Part shown: piece after piece, positions 49,867 through 60,068 of the stretch
Position numbering within the stretch: position 1 is the stretch's first letter
Layout: each line of letters opens with the position of its first letter
NCBI RefSeq assembly: GCF_019336435.1
Contig: NZ_JAHWXQ010000002.1
Coordinates: forward strand, 248,001-312,000
From: Pontibacter populi
GTDB lineage: Bacteria; Bacteroidota; Bacteroidia; Cytophagales; Hymenobacteraceae
Direction of reading: 5' to 3'
Length of the DNA stretch: 64,000 nucleotides
The notes under the pieces: generated by a model
The model's input: only the letters and a program-made list of their open reading frames with translations
Databases searched by the model: none
Told to the model about the DNA's origin: nothing
Program-made: the position numbers and the translations under genes

Positions 49867-50382
49867 CTAATAGCGTAGACTGGATGCTACTTTGTCAAAC
49901 AGCGGCTTAAATTGAGGAAAATTCTCAGAAGTGGTAACCATAGTCAGGATCAGCACTTTGCCTTGTTTATTGGCAAGCAACACATAGTTGTGCATGCTTT
50001 CCCCACTGTGCTTGTTTTTATGCTTCTCGATTAGGTATTTGTAGCGCCTTTCGTTGATGGTGGTATCGCCCTGCTCAATAACTTTAAAATCCTCTGCTTC
50101 GCCAACGCTTAGAAGGAATTCTTTGAAAGTCTTGTCCAAGTCCTGCTCTTTGCGGTGCAGAATGTTGATGTTGTAGTTTTCTCTCGGTACATCTGCCTCG
50201 GTCCCCTTCTGCCTAAGAGCGATAAAGCTCACAGACTGGTTTGCAGGAACTCCGTAACGCCAACCTACGGGAACGCCCACTTCGAAGCCGTTCACCGTAT
50301 CCCGTACCATGGTAAGGTCTTGACAAAGGCTAACGGTGCTAAAGCTGAATATAAATAGGATACTTAGTAAGTAGTGTTTCAT
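49867..50382 (-). CDS. Secreted protein, unknown function
   Basis: 171 residues from ATG at 50380-50382 (MKHYLLSILFIFSFSTVSLC, a clean signal peptide); the frame is open 28 codons further upstream, but those residues have no signal and are rejected. The mature part contains NGFEVGVPVGWRYGVP, KTFKEFLLSVGEAEDF and KGKVLILTMVTTSENF, a layout like periplasmic proteins of the DUF1795/PsbP type. Confidence in the family is low. Confidence 0.62.
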   Translation of the reverse strand: MKHYLLSILFIFSFSTVSLCQDLTMVRDTVNGFEVGVPVGWRYGVPANQSVSFIALRQKGTEADVPRENYNINILHRKEQDLDKTFKEFLLSVGEAEDFKVIEQGDTTINERRYKYLIEKHKNKHSGESMHNYVLLANKQGKVLILTMVTTSENFPQFKPLFDKVASSLRY

Positions 50383-50531
50383 AGCCTTTGGAATATTTTT
50401 TAGTACTTCAGTATCTGTTGCATTGTCAAATTTTATTGTCTCGCAATGTGCCATGCTTCCATTCAAGTAGCAGAAAATATTCTCAGCTTATTCTCCCAAA
50501 CGAATATTCCCCCTCTTCCCCTTGCTGATCA

Positions 50532-52538
50532 TCAGTAAGCTGATTGTCTCACCTTTTTACGGTACATGAAGTCTGCTATTTTGAATAGCGCATAGTTCTT
50601 TTCTGTTGCTGCGCTCAGGAAGAAGTTGCCCTTCGTCAGGTCATCTACCATTCGTCCAAAGTGGATGGAGTTGGACTTAAACTTCAATCCTTCAAAATCC
50701 ACCGTCCATGGCACATGAAGGTAATTTGGCTTATCGCTTGAGCTTTCGACAATCAGTTTCTTGCCATCTTCTAAGACAAAGATAACCCTTCTCCATTCTG
50801 TTGTAGTACTCCAATTGCCGTAGTCCTGCATAAAAGCTTCATCTATCAGTTCGTTGGGTATATAAGACAAGGAATCTGCAATGCCTTTATAGAAGGCAAA
50901 GTTGATGTTCTCACCAAGGAAGGCATATAGATCATCTGTTTTGAACCTGTCGATGCCTGTTTTCTTTATCCGCTTTTCCTCTTTATCTATAAAATTTTTG
51001 AACTCGGCTATATCTTTATCGGATAGCTGCAAGCTCGTAATGGCTACAGTCTGTAACCTTGATTCATCAACTGCCTCGATGCACTTGTTAAGCAGATTAC
51101 TATCTACTTCGTTAGGCATGCTGGACAAATATCCAGCCGTTGATCGTTTAGTATCCAGTACCAGCCGATTACCCTTTCTTACATAACTTCTTCTGCTGTT
51201 GTCGGAATGAAAGCACCCTTGGCTACCTGTCTCGATGTGAAATTCAGCTATGCTGTTCTGTGAGGTGTCGAAGAAGTTTTGAGGTAGTTTATATGCTTCG
51301 AGTTTCTTATCTGTAGCATCCAACAAGAAATACTGTTTTAGGGATGGATCGGCAACAAGCAACCTATTATCAAAAACTGTTGCGTTTCCGATAGGAAAGT
51401 CTGCTATCATGTAGCGGTACCAGCGCTTACTCTTCTTATCGTATCGCAGGATATCCTTATTTTGAAATCCATAAACTTCGCCATCATACTTAACTGTAGC
51501 ATATGGCTCTGGAATCGGGACTTCATCGGTGAACAAGTCAGACGACATGAACACCTTTGGATTGACTTTGTAAACTGTCTCGTAAGTGAGTGCAAAAAGG
51601 CTTTCATTGCGTACGGCAATTGCTGTAGGATTAGACTTCAGCTTTCTTTCTGATTTCCATACGTGTTTAAAACTGGAATCATATAACTCAACAGAGTGAT
51701 CATGCTTGACCACGTACAGTCTGTCAGACTCAGTAACTTCAAAATCAACAACATTACTTAGTTGCTCCCAATTAATGCTGTCGGACTTTGTGATGAACAC
51801 CCTGCCTTGTTGATTGATGATGTAGTACTCACCAAACATGCGCACCTTTCTGATGTCGGGCTTATCGTGCTTGGATAGCCTTGTATATTTACCTTGCGAT
51901 AGTGGTGTCGGTAGCTTTTCCCAAGATTTGCAGTTATCGGAAGTCCTGTATAGGACATTCCAGAACGAGCCAAAAAGCCCTGTTCTTTCATCGTCTGCAA
52001 AATGGATGGTTGAAAACCGAAGATTACCTGTTTGCTCTACCTTTGGAAAGGTCTTCCAAGTTTTGCCGTAATCACTTGTGTGGTAAATTAACTGCGAGCT
52101 TCCGCTCAGCCACGCTTTTCCATTATTATTAACATAGGCGGCATCAAGCCAACTACTATTGCCAAACTTTACTTTATCCCATGTTTTACCGTGGTTAACG
52201 GAGCGGTAGATAAAGTCTTGGTTTCCATCCTCCCCATGGATGAAACCTGAAATCATCATAGTATCCTCGGAAAAGAAACTTACTCGATCAAAAGAGCCAG
52301 TACTGGAATGAGAATATTCATCTTTAGAGGTGAAGGGACCGAAATGCCACAGCTCCCCTATCTGCTTTGTATAGTAGACACTTCCTGCCCTTGTGCCAAC
52401 CCAGATTTCCTCCGATGGGGATACACCAAGTTCAGATACTGCCCCTGAAATTGGCAGTCTCGCCAGATATTCACTCTGGCTGAAGCCAGTCAGAGGTAGA
52501 CATAGTAAAAGTACCGAGTGTAGTATGTTCTTTATCAT
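50532..52538 (-). CDS. Secreted beta-propeller protein (VPS10/BNR-type)
   Basis: 668 residues: signal peptide (SVLLLCLPLTGFSQS), then at least six propeller blades. Each has an Asp-box-like element, for example IYRSVNHGKTWDKV, IYHTSDYGKTWKTF and LYRTSDNCKSWEKL (S-x-N/D-x-G-x-T/S-W). Similar to sortilin/VPS10, BNR or YCF48-like proteins exported by Bacteroidota. No T9SS C-terminal sorting domain is apparent. It is the first gene of the minus-strand run of secreted proteins. Confidence 0.78.
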   Translation of the reverse strand: MIKNILHSVLLLCLPLTGFSQSEYLARLPISGAVSELGVSPSEEIWVGTRAGSVYYTKQIGELWHFGPFTSKDEYSHSSTGSFDRVSFFSEDTMMISGFIHGEDGNQDFIYRSVNHGKTWDKVKFGNSSWLDAAYVNNNGKAWLSGSSQLIYHTSDYGKTWKTFPKVEQTGNLRFSTIHFADDERTGLFGSFWNVLYRTSDNCKSWEKLPTPLSQGKYTRLSKHDKPDIRKVRMFGEYYIINQQGRVFITKSDSINWEQLSNVVDFEVTESDRLYVVKHDHSVELYDSSFKHVWKSERKLKSNPTAIAVRNESLFALTYETVYKVNPKVFMSSDLFTDEVPIPEPYATVKYDGEVYGFQNKDILRYDKKSKRWYRYMIADFPIGNATVFDNRLLVADPSLKQYFLLDATDKKLEAYKLPQNFFDTSQNSIAEFHIETGSQGCFHSDNSRRSYVRKGNRLVLDTKRSTAGYLSSMPNEVDSNLLNKCIEAVDESRLQTVAITSLQLSDKDIAEFKNFIDKEEKRIKKTGIDRFKTDDLYAFLGENINFAFYKGIADSLSYIPNELIDEAFMQDYGNWSTTTEWRRVIFVLEDGKKLIVESSSDKPNYLHVPWTVDFEGLKFKSNSIHFGRMVDDLTKGNFFLSAATEKNYALFKIADFMYRKKVRQSAY

Positions 52539-52622
52539 GATAGGCGTTGGTCTTCCTCGTCAGAAAAGCATGGCTGTCCATCAAGCAGCTATGATTTTTA
52601 GCTCTTATTATACACTTTCATT

Positions 52623-52765
52623 TTATTTTATTTTATTGTCTAAGAAGTCGTACTTCCCATTGATGAGTGCATTCAAAACCTCAATCACATCTTCTTTTGA
52701 CCAGCCAGTTACTTCTTTAAGATATTCAGGTTATCATTTTCTGTAAGTCCAAATAATTTCTTTGA
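52623..52765 (-). pseudogene. Short coding remnant
   Basis: Minus-strand reading of 52623 to about 52717 gives LKEVTGWSKEDVIEVLNAL... ending at a stop (52623-52625). A second frame just upstream gives KKLFGLTENDNLNI. Together they look like one small gene broken by a frameshift and lacking a start. Low confidence, but the codon pattern is protein-like. Nothing else is visible in the gap 52539-52861 except the terminator after it. Confidence 0.3.
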
Positions 52766-52798
52766 AAAGACCGCTCCACATTAAATGGAGCGGCCTTT
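52766..52798. terminator. Terminator-like hairpin downstream of the giant ATPase gene
   Basis: The core stem CCGCTCCA / TGGAGCGG (loop CATTAAA) is extended by flanking AAAAGA / CCTTTT. On the minus strand the T-run follows the stem, which suits the ATPase gene ending at 52862; it could also work on the plus strand. Confidence 0.7.
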
Positions 52799-52861
52799 TC
52801 GACTTTTATTAAAGTCGTGATCATCTTAAACTACTTTAGATTGAAAGGTTAGCTACCATTT

Positions 52862-55800
52862 TTATTTAGATTTAAAATGACTCAATACTTCCTTAATGCC
52901 TTCCAGACCACCAGAAATATTTTCCATTTGGGTAAGCACCTGCCCTACCTGATTATTACCTCCTAGGCCTTTTATGCGCTGGTTACGAACAAAGGTTGCT
53001 TTAATGTCTTCCCAGCGCTTTGTATCTTCGTCTGTGGCTATACCTATCAGTTGCTTAAACTTAAGCATATTGGCTTCCGCTCCTGAGGTGAGAGTCTGCG
53101 ACTCTGCTTCGTAATGGGAAAGTATGAGTGTCTGCAGTTCTTGCTCATTCATCACCGGCATTACCTTTTCAGTCAGCTTGTTCATGTTTCTATATGAGCC
53201 CTGTAGTTTAAAGGCCGGCTCTGTTCTGTATTCATCTGCCTGGGCTGCTGATCGAATATATTCTTTGTTCACCTTCAGAATCACATCCTGTATCTTCAGC
53301 AGCTTCTGCAGCACAAGCACATACTCATTCACTTCTTCCGGTGAATGGTTGCCTTCCAGTTCCATGCCTTCACTGTTGCCTGTTTCAGCTAGTTTGATCA
53401 GGGAGTATACATCTTTGTGGCTCTTCGCAGCAAGTTTTGCGAGCACAGTGTTGGAAGTAAGTGCATTTTCAATGTAGCTTAACTTAAATACGTCTTCTGT
53501 ATCACCAATAATGTCACCCAAGTTATAAATGTCGGCACGGTTGGCCAGCATGTCCGGAATACGGAACTTCTCTCCTGTTTCTGTGTAAGGGTTTCCGGCC
53601 ATCACCACACATACTTTCTTGCCCCTGAAATCATAGGTTTTGCTTCTACCTTTGTACACGCCTTCTATTTTGCGCTGGGCATCACATAGGGAGATGAATT
53701 TTTGCAGGAACTCCGGGTTGCAGTGCTGTATATCGTCCAGGTAGATCATCACGTTATCCCCCATCTCAAAAGACAGGTTCAGTTTCTCAAGCTCTTCACG
53801 AGCAGCAGCATTAGGCGCCTCAGTAGGGTCAAGGGCCGTTACCTGATGCCCGATGGCCGGACCGTTTATTTTCATGAAGATGATACCCAGGCGATTTGCC
53901 AGATACTCCATGATAGTAGTCTTACCGTAACCCGGAGGCGAGATCAGTAACAGCATTCCCATCAGGTCTGTGCGCTTTGTTTCGCCTGCGGTACCCATCT
54001 GCTTTGCCAGATTTGCACCTATCAGCGGCAGGTATACCTGGTCAATCAGTTTATTGCGCACAAAAGAAGACAACACCCGTGGCTTGAACTCTTGCAATCG
54101 CAGCTCTTCTTCAAACATATGTGTCATGTTCTTTTTCAGTTCTGTGAACTGTAAAAACTGTCTGGCAGTATGGGCGTTATAGTTTCCGAGTTTACTGATA
54201 AATTGATGGTACTGCAGCGCATACTGCTGGTCTTTGAAAACTGAATGAGTGCCCAGTAGTTTATCGAGCCGCTCTGTTAAAACTGTGTTCACCACATACT
54301 GACTGTTGAAGCTGTTTGTAAACAACAGTACAGAAGCTTCAACTACATATTCCAGTTTATCCTGTAAAGCAGCCTGCACAACAAAAGCTCGCACCCAGTG
54401 CTGCACCAGCTCAAACTGTTGCACCGGGTTTTCAGCCAATGCTTTCACAGAAGTCTCGAAAGCTTGAAGCACCCTATTCTCTGCCAGGTAATGCTTAAAA
54501 CCTTCGTACAGATCGGCAGCCTGCTTATCTATTATAAAATGATTGCCGCACGAGACCTCATGGAATAGGTATTCGCCTGCGTCCTTAGCGGACACTCCTA
54601 TACATAAACCTGTTGCAGTAATAAAGCTGTCAAGGTCTTCCTGAAGCTCCAGTATGATACTATCAAATTCATGCGTATCCGGGAATACCTGAAGTATAGC
54701 CCCCACTCCTTTTAACTGGTGATGCAATACATCCTTCCTTTTTTCTGAAGCAAAGCTCTTCCAGTATAGTTGAGCGCAGGCCCTGCTGGCAGATGAATAG
54801 CGCAGTAGATCGGCCGTTTTAATAAAGCGAACTACAGTAGCTAGAATAAGAGCTGCATCATGGTCATGTACCCCTTTCATGTAGCCTTCGTTAAAGCGCT
54901 GGGCCATGAAGCGACCCACATAATCTATCAGTTCTGTTTCAGTAAGCTTATGTAACTCTTCAATCGTGAGAACTCTGAAGCCATCCTCAGACTCAGCAGA
55001 ATGTATAACCTTCTCCTGTGCTGCTTCCAGCATTTTATAAGCCAGGTACTCAGAACGGTATACTTCATTATTCTCCGAAACCAATGACTGCTCCCAGACC
55101 GGACGGTAGCTCAGAAAGGCTTCATCTGTAATCTTCTCGAAAAAATTAGTACCTGCCAGGTGAAAGTACATACTGTTATCCTGGTATACTACGCTCAGCT
55201 CCAGCGGCTGTGTGTTTACCGTGAACTGGTGTTTGCCCAGTTTCAGGATATTAGCTCCGTCTACAAAAAGCTCCTGCTTGTCTTTCAGCTGTCGGATTGC
55301 ATCTTCCTTTACAGTTTTAAGCCTGCTCTGTATCGTATCAGCTTTAACGGTATCTCCTATCTTAAGCAATTCATCCACTGTATTCCGTACCTTCTCGATC
55401 ATCAGATCAGAAGCGAAATAACCGTTTATCTCGTTAACGCTGCTGAATTTGCTGACACGGTTATGGACGGCTTTCAGGATCCTGTCTGCTGCCTGTTGCA
55501 GGTTGCCGGCTCTTTTGTTCAGCGATTCCTGTAAGGCTACTTTCCTGGACTCAAAGGCACTATAAATTTCTTCACGTTTAGAAGATATTTGCTCTATAAA
55601 CTCATCGTAGTCCGGGAATTTGCCTTCCAGTTCTTCGAGCTGCACCATCAGCTTTGCCAGGTATTCCTCACACTTCTGTGGCGAATCACACACATCCAGG
55701 TAATTGATCACACTCTGGCTGATGAGCTTGATCTGAGAGTTAAATTCTGCCTTTCCTTCCTGACTCTGCAGTTCCTTCCGCTTGCGCTTTAGGGCAGCTT

Positions 55801-57808
55801 TTGTCTGGTTGAAATTGCCATAGATAGCCGAAATGGTATCGATGATTCGGGTAGTCTGCGTGGCATCATCTATCTTCAGGTTGCTCACTATATCGATCAG
55901 CATTTCAAGCTCAGATGCTATACTTGCTATCTCCTTATCTATGGCATCGGCTTCTACTACCTTTGCAACTACTTCAATAGATGCGTCTATAGTTTGCACC
56001 CGTTGCTCATATGGCTGCAATGCATCCGGTTTCAGTAGAAATGCTACCGTGGCATTGGCTGTATCTTGAGTAAAGTCCAGGAGTTGTAGCTCGTAGGCCT
56101 CCACCTTTATCAGGTCTGTGTATCGCAGATCCCGTAGCGAGATCACTTCGCCCCTGATGGTGCGCAACTCCGAAAGGTTCTTTACAAAATCATTGATGTG
56201 TGCTGCCCTTTGTATCTTTAGAGCATTTATCAGGTTATCGGCCTGGTTTAGCACCCGCTCTATTTCTGCTTTCGTATTCTTCTTGATGCTGAGTACCTTC
56301 TCATACTCATCAACTGTGGCAGTCGCTGTCTGACGGATTCCTGTCAGCGGACTGGCTAGTTCATAGGTTTCCTTCCTGCTCAGCCAATGGTAGGAGTCCA
56401 GCACATTGGTCGTGAGCTTGATCAGGTCTAAGTATAAGTTAGCATAGGAATCTTCCTTCTGCAGCAGGCTTAGCAGCTCGGTACATTCTGCCATTGCACG
56501 CACAATTTCCTTGTTGCCGATCTTGTACAGGTAAGAGTCCTGTGTTACAGGTATACTATAGTTCGGTCCAATGTAAGGTGTTTGCCAGATCTGAATAGCG
56601 TGATGCTTCTGCGCTTCTTCATCTGCCTTAAAATAACAAAGCTCCCCGTTTTCATAAATGGCATAACCATGGCAGATAACAGGTACCTCAATTTTCTGGT
56701 TGATCAGGTTGTAAGAGAGCAGCAGGTAAGTTCCCTGTTCCTTGTTGTAGAACACATATAGGAAGTCTTCACCGTTCGGCGAAACAATGCGCTTCTCAAA
56801 CAGCATATCTTGCAGGTTGTTGTCAAACTCTTTGTACTCCCCTGTCTGCAGGTAGTAGCCATACGGGTAAATAATTCCCTGGCCGTCCGGCAGTAACACA
56901 CAACTTTGCTCCAGCGCATCTATTCGCCTAACTTCATTTAATTTAGAATTGAAAACAAAGTAACGGTACTTGAGCTCTCGGTAAGGACGAATCTTCAGAA
57001 GTATAATATTTCCGATTATTGCGTAGTAGATCTCGGAGTCATCTAGAGTCTGATCTTTATCTTCTACAGTTTCAGAGTAGATGCCGCGGCCGGAATCTGT
57101 ATTATCTTCTACTTTAATGGTAAGGTCGCCATTGATCGTCTCTACAAAAACTTTATCTTCGATAGATACATGCGGGAACCTGCCTTTGCGTTGTGCATCG
57201 CGTGTGGTGCGTTTCCAGGCAAAATCATGCTGATCGGGGAATATGAATTCGTGGTCGCTGCGGTTGTCAATATAGGTTAATGTATTACCCTGAACTGCCC
57301 ACTTAAATGTTTTTATATCGCTAGCGCTTTTGCCCACCCGAAACACCATAAACAGATGACTCCCAATAACAGCAAACTTTACAAATTGCGTGTTCTTATA
57401 GTATTTGTATAGTTTCTGAAAGTCGTCTTTAAAGGTAGCATCACCGATCAGATCTAAAGCCTGCTGAAGAAAAGTATGATTCTCATAAGTATAAACGCCA
57501 AAAACATCACTCAGCTCCACTTCCGATTTTAACCCCAGATGCACATTATAGCCAAAGAGCAGGTTAGAGCCCACTGACACCATATCCCAGGGCACACAAT
57601 TATGCTCTGTTGTTATCCTGTCGGTAGCCACCAGTTTAGTTTCTATTGCACCGAAAACCTTCTTGCGTTCCTGGTTCAGCTGATTCAACTGTTCCCGGAG
57701 TTCGTTGCCATTTTTATGCAGGCGGTTACGCAGAATCTCATAGGTTCCTCCTTCCAGTTGCACGTTATCAGATTCTGAAGGAATGGCGGCTGTTTTCTGA
57801 TCTTCCAT
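52862..57808 (-). CDS. Giant coiled-coil AAA ATPase ('DNA repair ATPase' family)
   Basis: 1648 residues. The first ~400 residues form a beta-rich domain (FVVGSN.., YFVFNSKLNEV), the middle ~700 are long helices and coiled coil, and the C-terminal third holds an AAA domain. Its Walker A is SPPGYGKTTIM (about residue 1288) and its Walker B is NVMIYLDDIQ (about 1354), with sensor-like VVMAGNPYTETGEKFRIPD. The family is annotated as DNA repair ATPase in Bacteroidota, often beside flotillin and PspA genes. It lies 120 bp downstream of the flotillin gene, with a terminator between, so it may be partly independent. Confidence 0.8.
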   Translation of the reverse strand: MEDQKTAAIPSESDNVQLEGGTYEILRNRLHKNGNELREQLNQLNQERKKVFGAIETKLVATDRITTEHNCVPWDMVSVGSNLLFGYNVHLGLKSEVELSDVFGVYTYENHTFLQQALDLIGDATFKDDFQKLYKYYKNTQFVKFAVIGSHLFMVFRVGKSASDIKTFKWAVQGNTLTYIDNRSDHEFIFPDQHDFAWKRTTRDAQRKGRFPHVSIEDKVFVETINGDLTIKVEDNTDSGRGIYSETVEDKDQTLDDSEIYYAIIGNIILLKIRPYRELKYRYFVFNSKLNEVRRIDALEQSCVLLPDGQGIIYPYGYYLQTGEYKEFDNNLQDMLFEKRIVSPNGEDFLYVFYNKEQGTYLLLSYNLINQKIEVPVICHGYAIYENGELCYFKADEEAQKHHAIQIWQTPYIGPNYSIPVTQDSYLYKIGNKEIVRAMAECTELLSLLQKEDSYANLYLDLIKLTTNVLDSYHWLSRKETYELASPLTGIRQTATATVDEYEKVLSIKKNTKAEIERVLNQADNLINALKIQRAAHINDFVKNLSELRTIRGEVISLRDLRYTDLIKVEAYELQLLDFTQDTANATVAFLLKPDALQPYEQRVQTIDASIEVVAKVVEADAIDKEIASIASELEMLIDIVSNLKIDDATQTTRIIDTISAIYGNFNQTKAALKRKRKELQSQEGKAEFNSQIKLISQSVINYLDVCDSPQKCEEYLAKLMVQLEELEGKFPDYDEFIEQISSKREEIYSAFESRKVALQESLNKRAGNLQQAADRILKAVHNRVSKFSSVNEINGYFASDLMIEKVRNTVDELLKIGDTVKADTIQSRLKTVKEDAIRQLKDKQELFVDGANILKLGKHQFTVNTQPLELSVVYQDNSMYFHLAGTNFFEKITDEAFLSYRPVWEQSLVSENNEVYRSEYLAYKMLEAAQEKVIHSAESEDGFRVLTIEELHKLTETELIDYVGRFMAQRFNEGYMKGVHDHDAALILATVVRFIKTADLLRYSSASRACAQLYWKSFASEKRKDVLHHQLKGVGAILQVFPDTHEFDSIILELQEDLDSFITATGLCIGVSAKDAGEYLFHEVSCGNHFIIDKQAADLYEGFKHYLAENRVLQAFETSVKALAENPVQQFELVQHWVRAFVVQAALQDKLEYVVEASVLLFTNSFNSQYVVNTVLTERLDKLLGTHSVFKDQQYALQYHQFISKLGNYNAHTARQFLQFTELKKNMTHMFEEELRLQEFKPRVLSSFVRNKLIDQVYLPLIGANLAKQMGTAGETKRTDLMGMLLLISPPGYGKTTIMEYLANRLGIIFMKINGPAIGHQVTALDPTEAPNAAAREELEKLNLSFEMGDNVMIYLDDIQHCNPEFLQKFISLCDAQRKIEGVYKGRSKTYDFRGKKVCVVMAGNPYTETGEKFRIPDMLANRADIYNLGDIIGDTEDVFKLSYIENALTSNTVLAKLAAKSHKDVYSLIKLAETGNSEGMELEGNHSPEEVNEYVLVLQKLLKIQDVILKVNKEYIRSAAQADEYRTEPAFKLQGSYRNMNKLTEKVMPVMNEQELQTLILSHYEAESQTLTSGAEANMLKFKQLIGIATDEDTKRWEDIKATFVRNQRIKGLGGNNQVGQVLTQMENISGGLEGIKEVLSHFKSK

Positions 57809-57860
57809 TAATTGGATGATTTAGTGGTTTGTAAAAGTTTGCTTGGGACTGGTCACATGT

Positions 57861-57900
57861 AAAAAACACCCCCGCCTCCTTGCAGGAATAACAGGGGTGT
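57861..57900 (-). terminator. Terminator downstream of the flotillin operon
   Basis: Read on the minus strand: stem ACACCCC (57894-57900 side) / GGGGTGT (57866-57872 side) then a T run from the AAAAAA at 57861-57866, 29 bp after the flotillin stop. It separates the operon from the ATPase gene. Confidence 0.75.
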
Positions 57901-57928
57901 CTGGTTACTTACTGAACTAGTTTAAACT

Positions 57929-60064
57929 TTAGTTCAGGGAAATATAGGGCTTGTCGGCTATACCCATGGCGGTGGCAGTACTTGTTAACTGCTTCAGGGT
58001 ATTTAAGGTACTTTCGTCAGCACTGCTTTGCATCATTTTAAATAACAGAGATGACACACTCAGGTTTCGAACATCATCCGATGTCATTCCGAACTGGTTG
58101 ACAAAGCGCTGCAGGTTAGATTTGAAATCTACGTTACCGTCGCCATTTGCATGGAAGAAAGTATCCTTTACAGTTTCCAGCACATTGCTGTTGCCAACTA
58201 GCCTGTCTACTGCTTTACCTTTTGTTATGGAGCCTACAATCTGGTCGAAGAACATGGTCTCGCCACCCACAATATCAATCTTAGCAGCCTTCAACGCTTC
58301 AGATATAACTTCTGCCTGAGATGCGGCGATGTCTTTCTGAATATTGATCTGAGCAAGCTCAACTGACTTCTCTTTATCCAGACGCAGCTTGAACTCTTCG
58401 TGCTCTTTACCTACACCATCAAGTTTGCGCATAGCTTCGGCTTTCTCTTCTATACCTTTGGCATCTACTGTAAACTTCTCTCCGCTTACACGAGCTTCTG
58501 CCAGTCCTCTCTTCTCTTCGGCAGCAGCCAGGTTCTCCACTACACTTGCATCGGCCAAACCTTTCTCTTTGGCAATTTTAGCCGCGATCATACCAATCTT
58601 TTCATCAGCTTCGGCCTGTGCTTTCGCTTTGGCTAGTATAACTTCTGCTTCGGCTTCTCCTTCTTTTTGCATGGCCTGCGCTTTGGCTTCCATCACGTGC
58701 GCTTCAGATAAACCGATTGCAGCAGCCTGTGCAGCCTCAGCCTCAGCCATAGTTTTAATAGCCTGCGCACGGTTGTTAGCAGATACCTGCTCGGCTTCCG
58801 CATCTATGAGCATTTGCTTCGCTCTGAACTCAGCTGCCTGACGCGCAGCTTCTGCACTCTTAATCTCTTTTACTAAAGACTCTTCTGCTTCTCTTTCAGC
58901 ATTTTTGATGGCAACCGCCTTCGTACGATCTGCTTCTGCAAATGCCTTCGTGTCTTTGATCTTTTCTTCTTCTTCTACTACTGCTTTCTCAACCGTTACA
59001 CGCTCACGGATTATACCTTGAATGTTCTTACGCTCCTCTTCAATAGCCTTCTCTTTTTCTATCTGTGCAAGGGCTACAATACGTTCTTTCTCATTGGCTT
59101 CAAGTAGTCTTGCCTGCTCTACACGTTCAGTTTCAATAGCATCAGTACGTTGCTTGCTTCGCTCTGCCACCAGAATCTGACGGTCTTTATTTTGCTCCGC
59201 AATCTTTACTTCTTCGTCTGTTGCAATTCTAGCTTTCTCTGCCTTCAGACGTTCTTCATGGCGTACCTTTTCCATTTCCGCAAATTCGCGCGACTTGATG
59301 TTTGAAATCTCACGTTTCTGCTTTTCTTCGTTTTCGGCAAGCTGCTTTTCAAGCTCAAGTATTGTTTCCTGAGCTTCTACATTTTGCTTCTTTATGGTTT
59401 TCTCTCTCTCCCGCTCGATCAGGTTCGCCTGCACCTTCTGTCTAGCAGTCAGGTCAATAATTTTCTTAATACCTTCTGCATCAAGAATATTGTTCTCATT
59501 CAGGTTCGAAAGTGGGGTCTGCTCCAGGTAATCAATTGCACAGTCATCCAATACATAACCATTCAGGTCAGTACCAATTGTTTGCAGAATCTGGCGTTTA
59601 AAGTCATCACGGCTCTGATACAGGTCAACGAAATCAAAATGTTTACCTACCGTTTTCAGTGCCTCTGAGAATTTAGCATCAAACAAACTTTCAAGAGCGG
59701 AGTGGTCAGATGCTCTTTTACAACCGATAGATTGTGCTACCTGCACTACGTCTTCAGGAGTTTTATTAACACGCAGGAAGAAGTTCACTTTGATGTCAGC
59801 TCTCAGGTTGTCTTTACAGATCAATCCTTCAGAACCTGTACGGGAAATCACTATTGTTTTGATAGTGATATCCATCACCTCAAGCTTGTGAATAATAGGA
59901 ATTACAAAGATACCGGAGAAAGACACTTTAGTATCACCCAGACCTGTTCGTACCAGTGCTTCGCCTTGTATGGCTTTTTGGTACATTTTAATAACGATGG
60001 CAATTAAGCCTAGCACGACCACCGCCAGCACAACAACGACGGTCCAGGATAAAGTTGTAATCAT
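57929..60064 (-). CDS. Flotillin-family (YqiK-like) membrane protein
   Basis: 711 residues: one N-terminal TM helix (VVLAVVVLGLIAIVIKMY), an SPFH/band-7 domain (about 30-190), then a very long Ala/Glu/Lys-rich coiled coil (about 215-590) with repeats such as AEAEAAQAAAIG, the classical flotillin segment. The C-terminal ~120 residues are helical. These proteins build membrane microdomain scaffolds. The gene begins 4 bp after the YqiJ-like gene, as in the yqiJK pairs of other bacteria, and the two products are expected to interact. Confidence 0.93.
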   Translation of the reverse strand: MITTLSWTVVVVLAVVVLGLIAIVIKMYQKAIQGEALVRTGLGDTKVSFSGIFVIPIIHKLEVMDITIKTIVISRTGSEGLICKDNLRADIKVNFFLRVNKTPEDVVQVAQSIGCKRASDHSALESLFDAKFSEALKTVGKHFDFVDLYQSRDDFKRQILQTIGTDLNGYVLDDCAIDYLEQTPLSNLNENNILDAEGIKKIIDLTARQKVQANLIEREREKTIKKQNVEAQETILELEKQLAENEEKQKREISNIKSREFAEMEKVRHEERLKAEKARIATDEEVKIAEQNKDRQILVAERSKQRTDAIETERVEQARLLEANEKERIVALAQIEKEKAIEEERKNIQGIIRERVTVEKAVVEEEEKIKDTKAFAEADRTKAVAIKNAEREAEESLVKEIKSAEAARQAAEFRAKQMLIDAEAEQVSANNRAQAIKTMAEAEAAQAAAIGLSEAHVMEAKAQAMQKEGEAEAEVILAKAKAQAEADEKIGMIAAKIAKEKGLADASVVENLAAAEEKRGLAEARVSGEKFTVDAKGIEEKAEAMRKLDGVGKEHEEFKLRLDKEKSVELAQINIQKDIAASQAEVISEALKAAKIDIVGGETMFFDQIVGSITKGKAVDRLVGNSNVLETVKDTFFHANGDGNVDFKSNLQRFVNQFGMTSDDVRNLSVSSLLFKMMQSSADESTLNTLKQLTSTATAMGIADKPYISLN

Positions 60065-60068
60065 GTGA

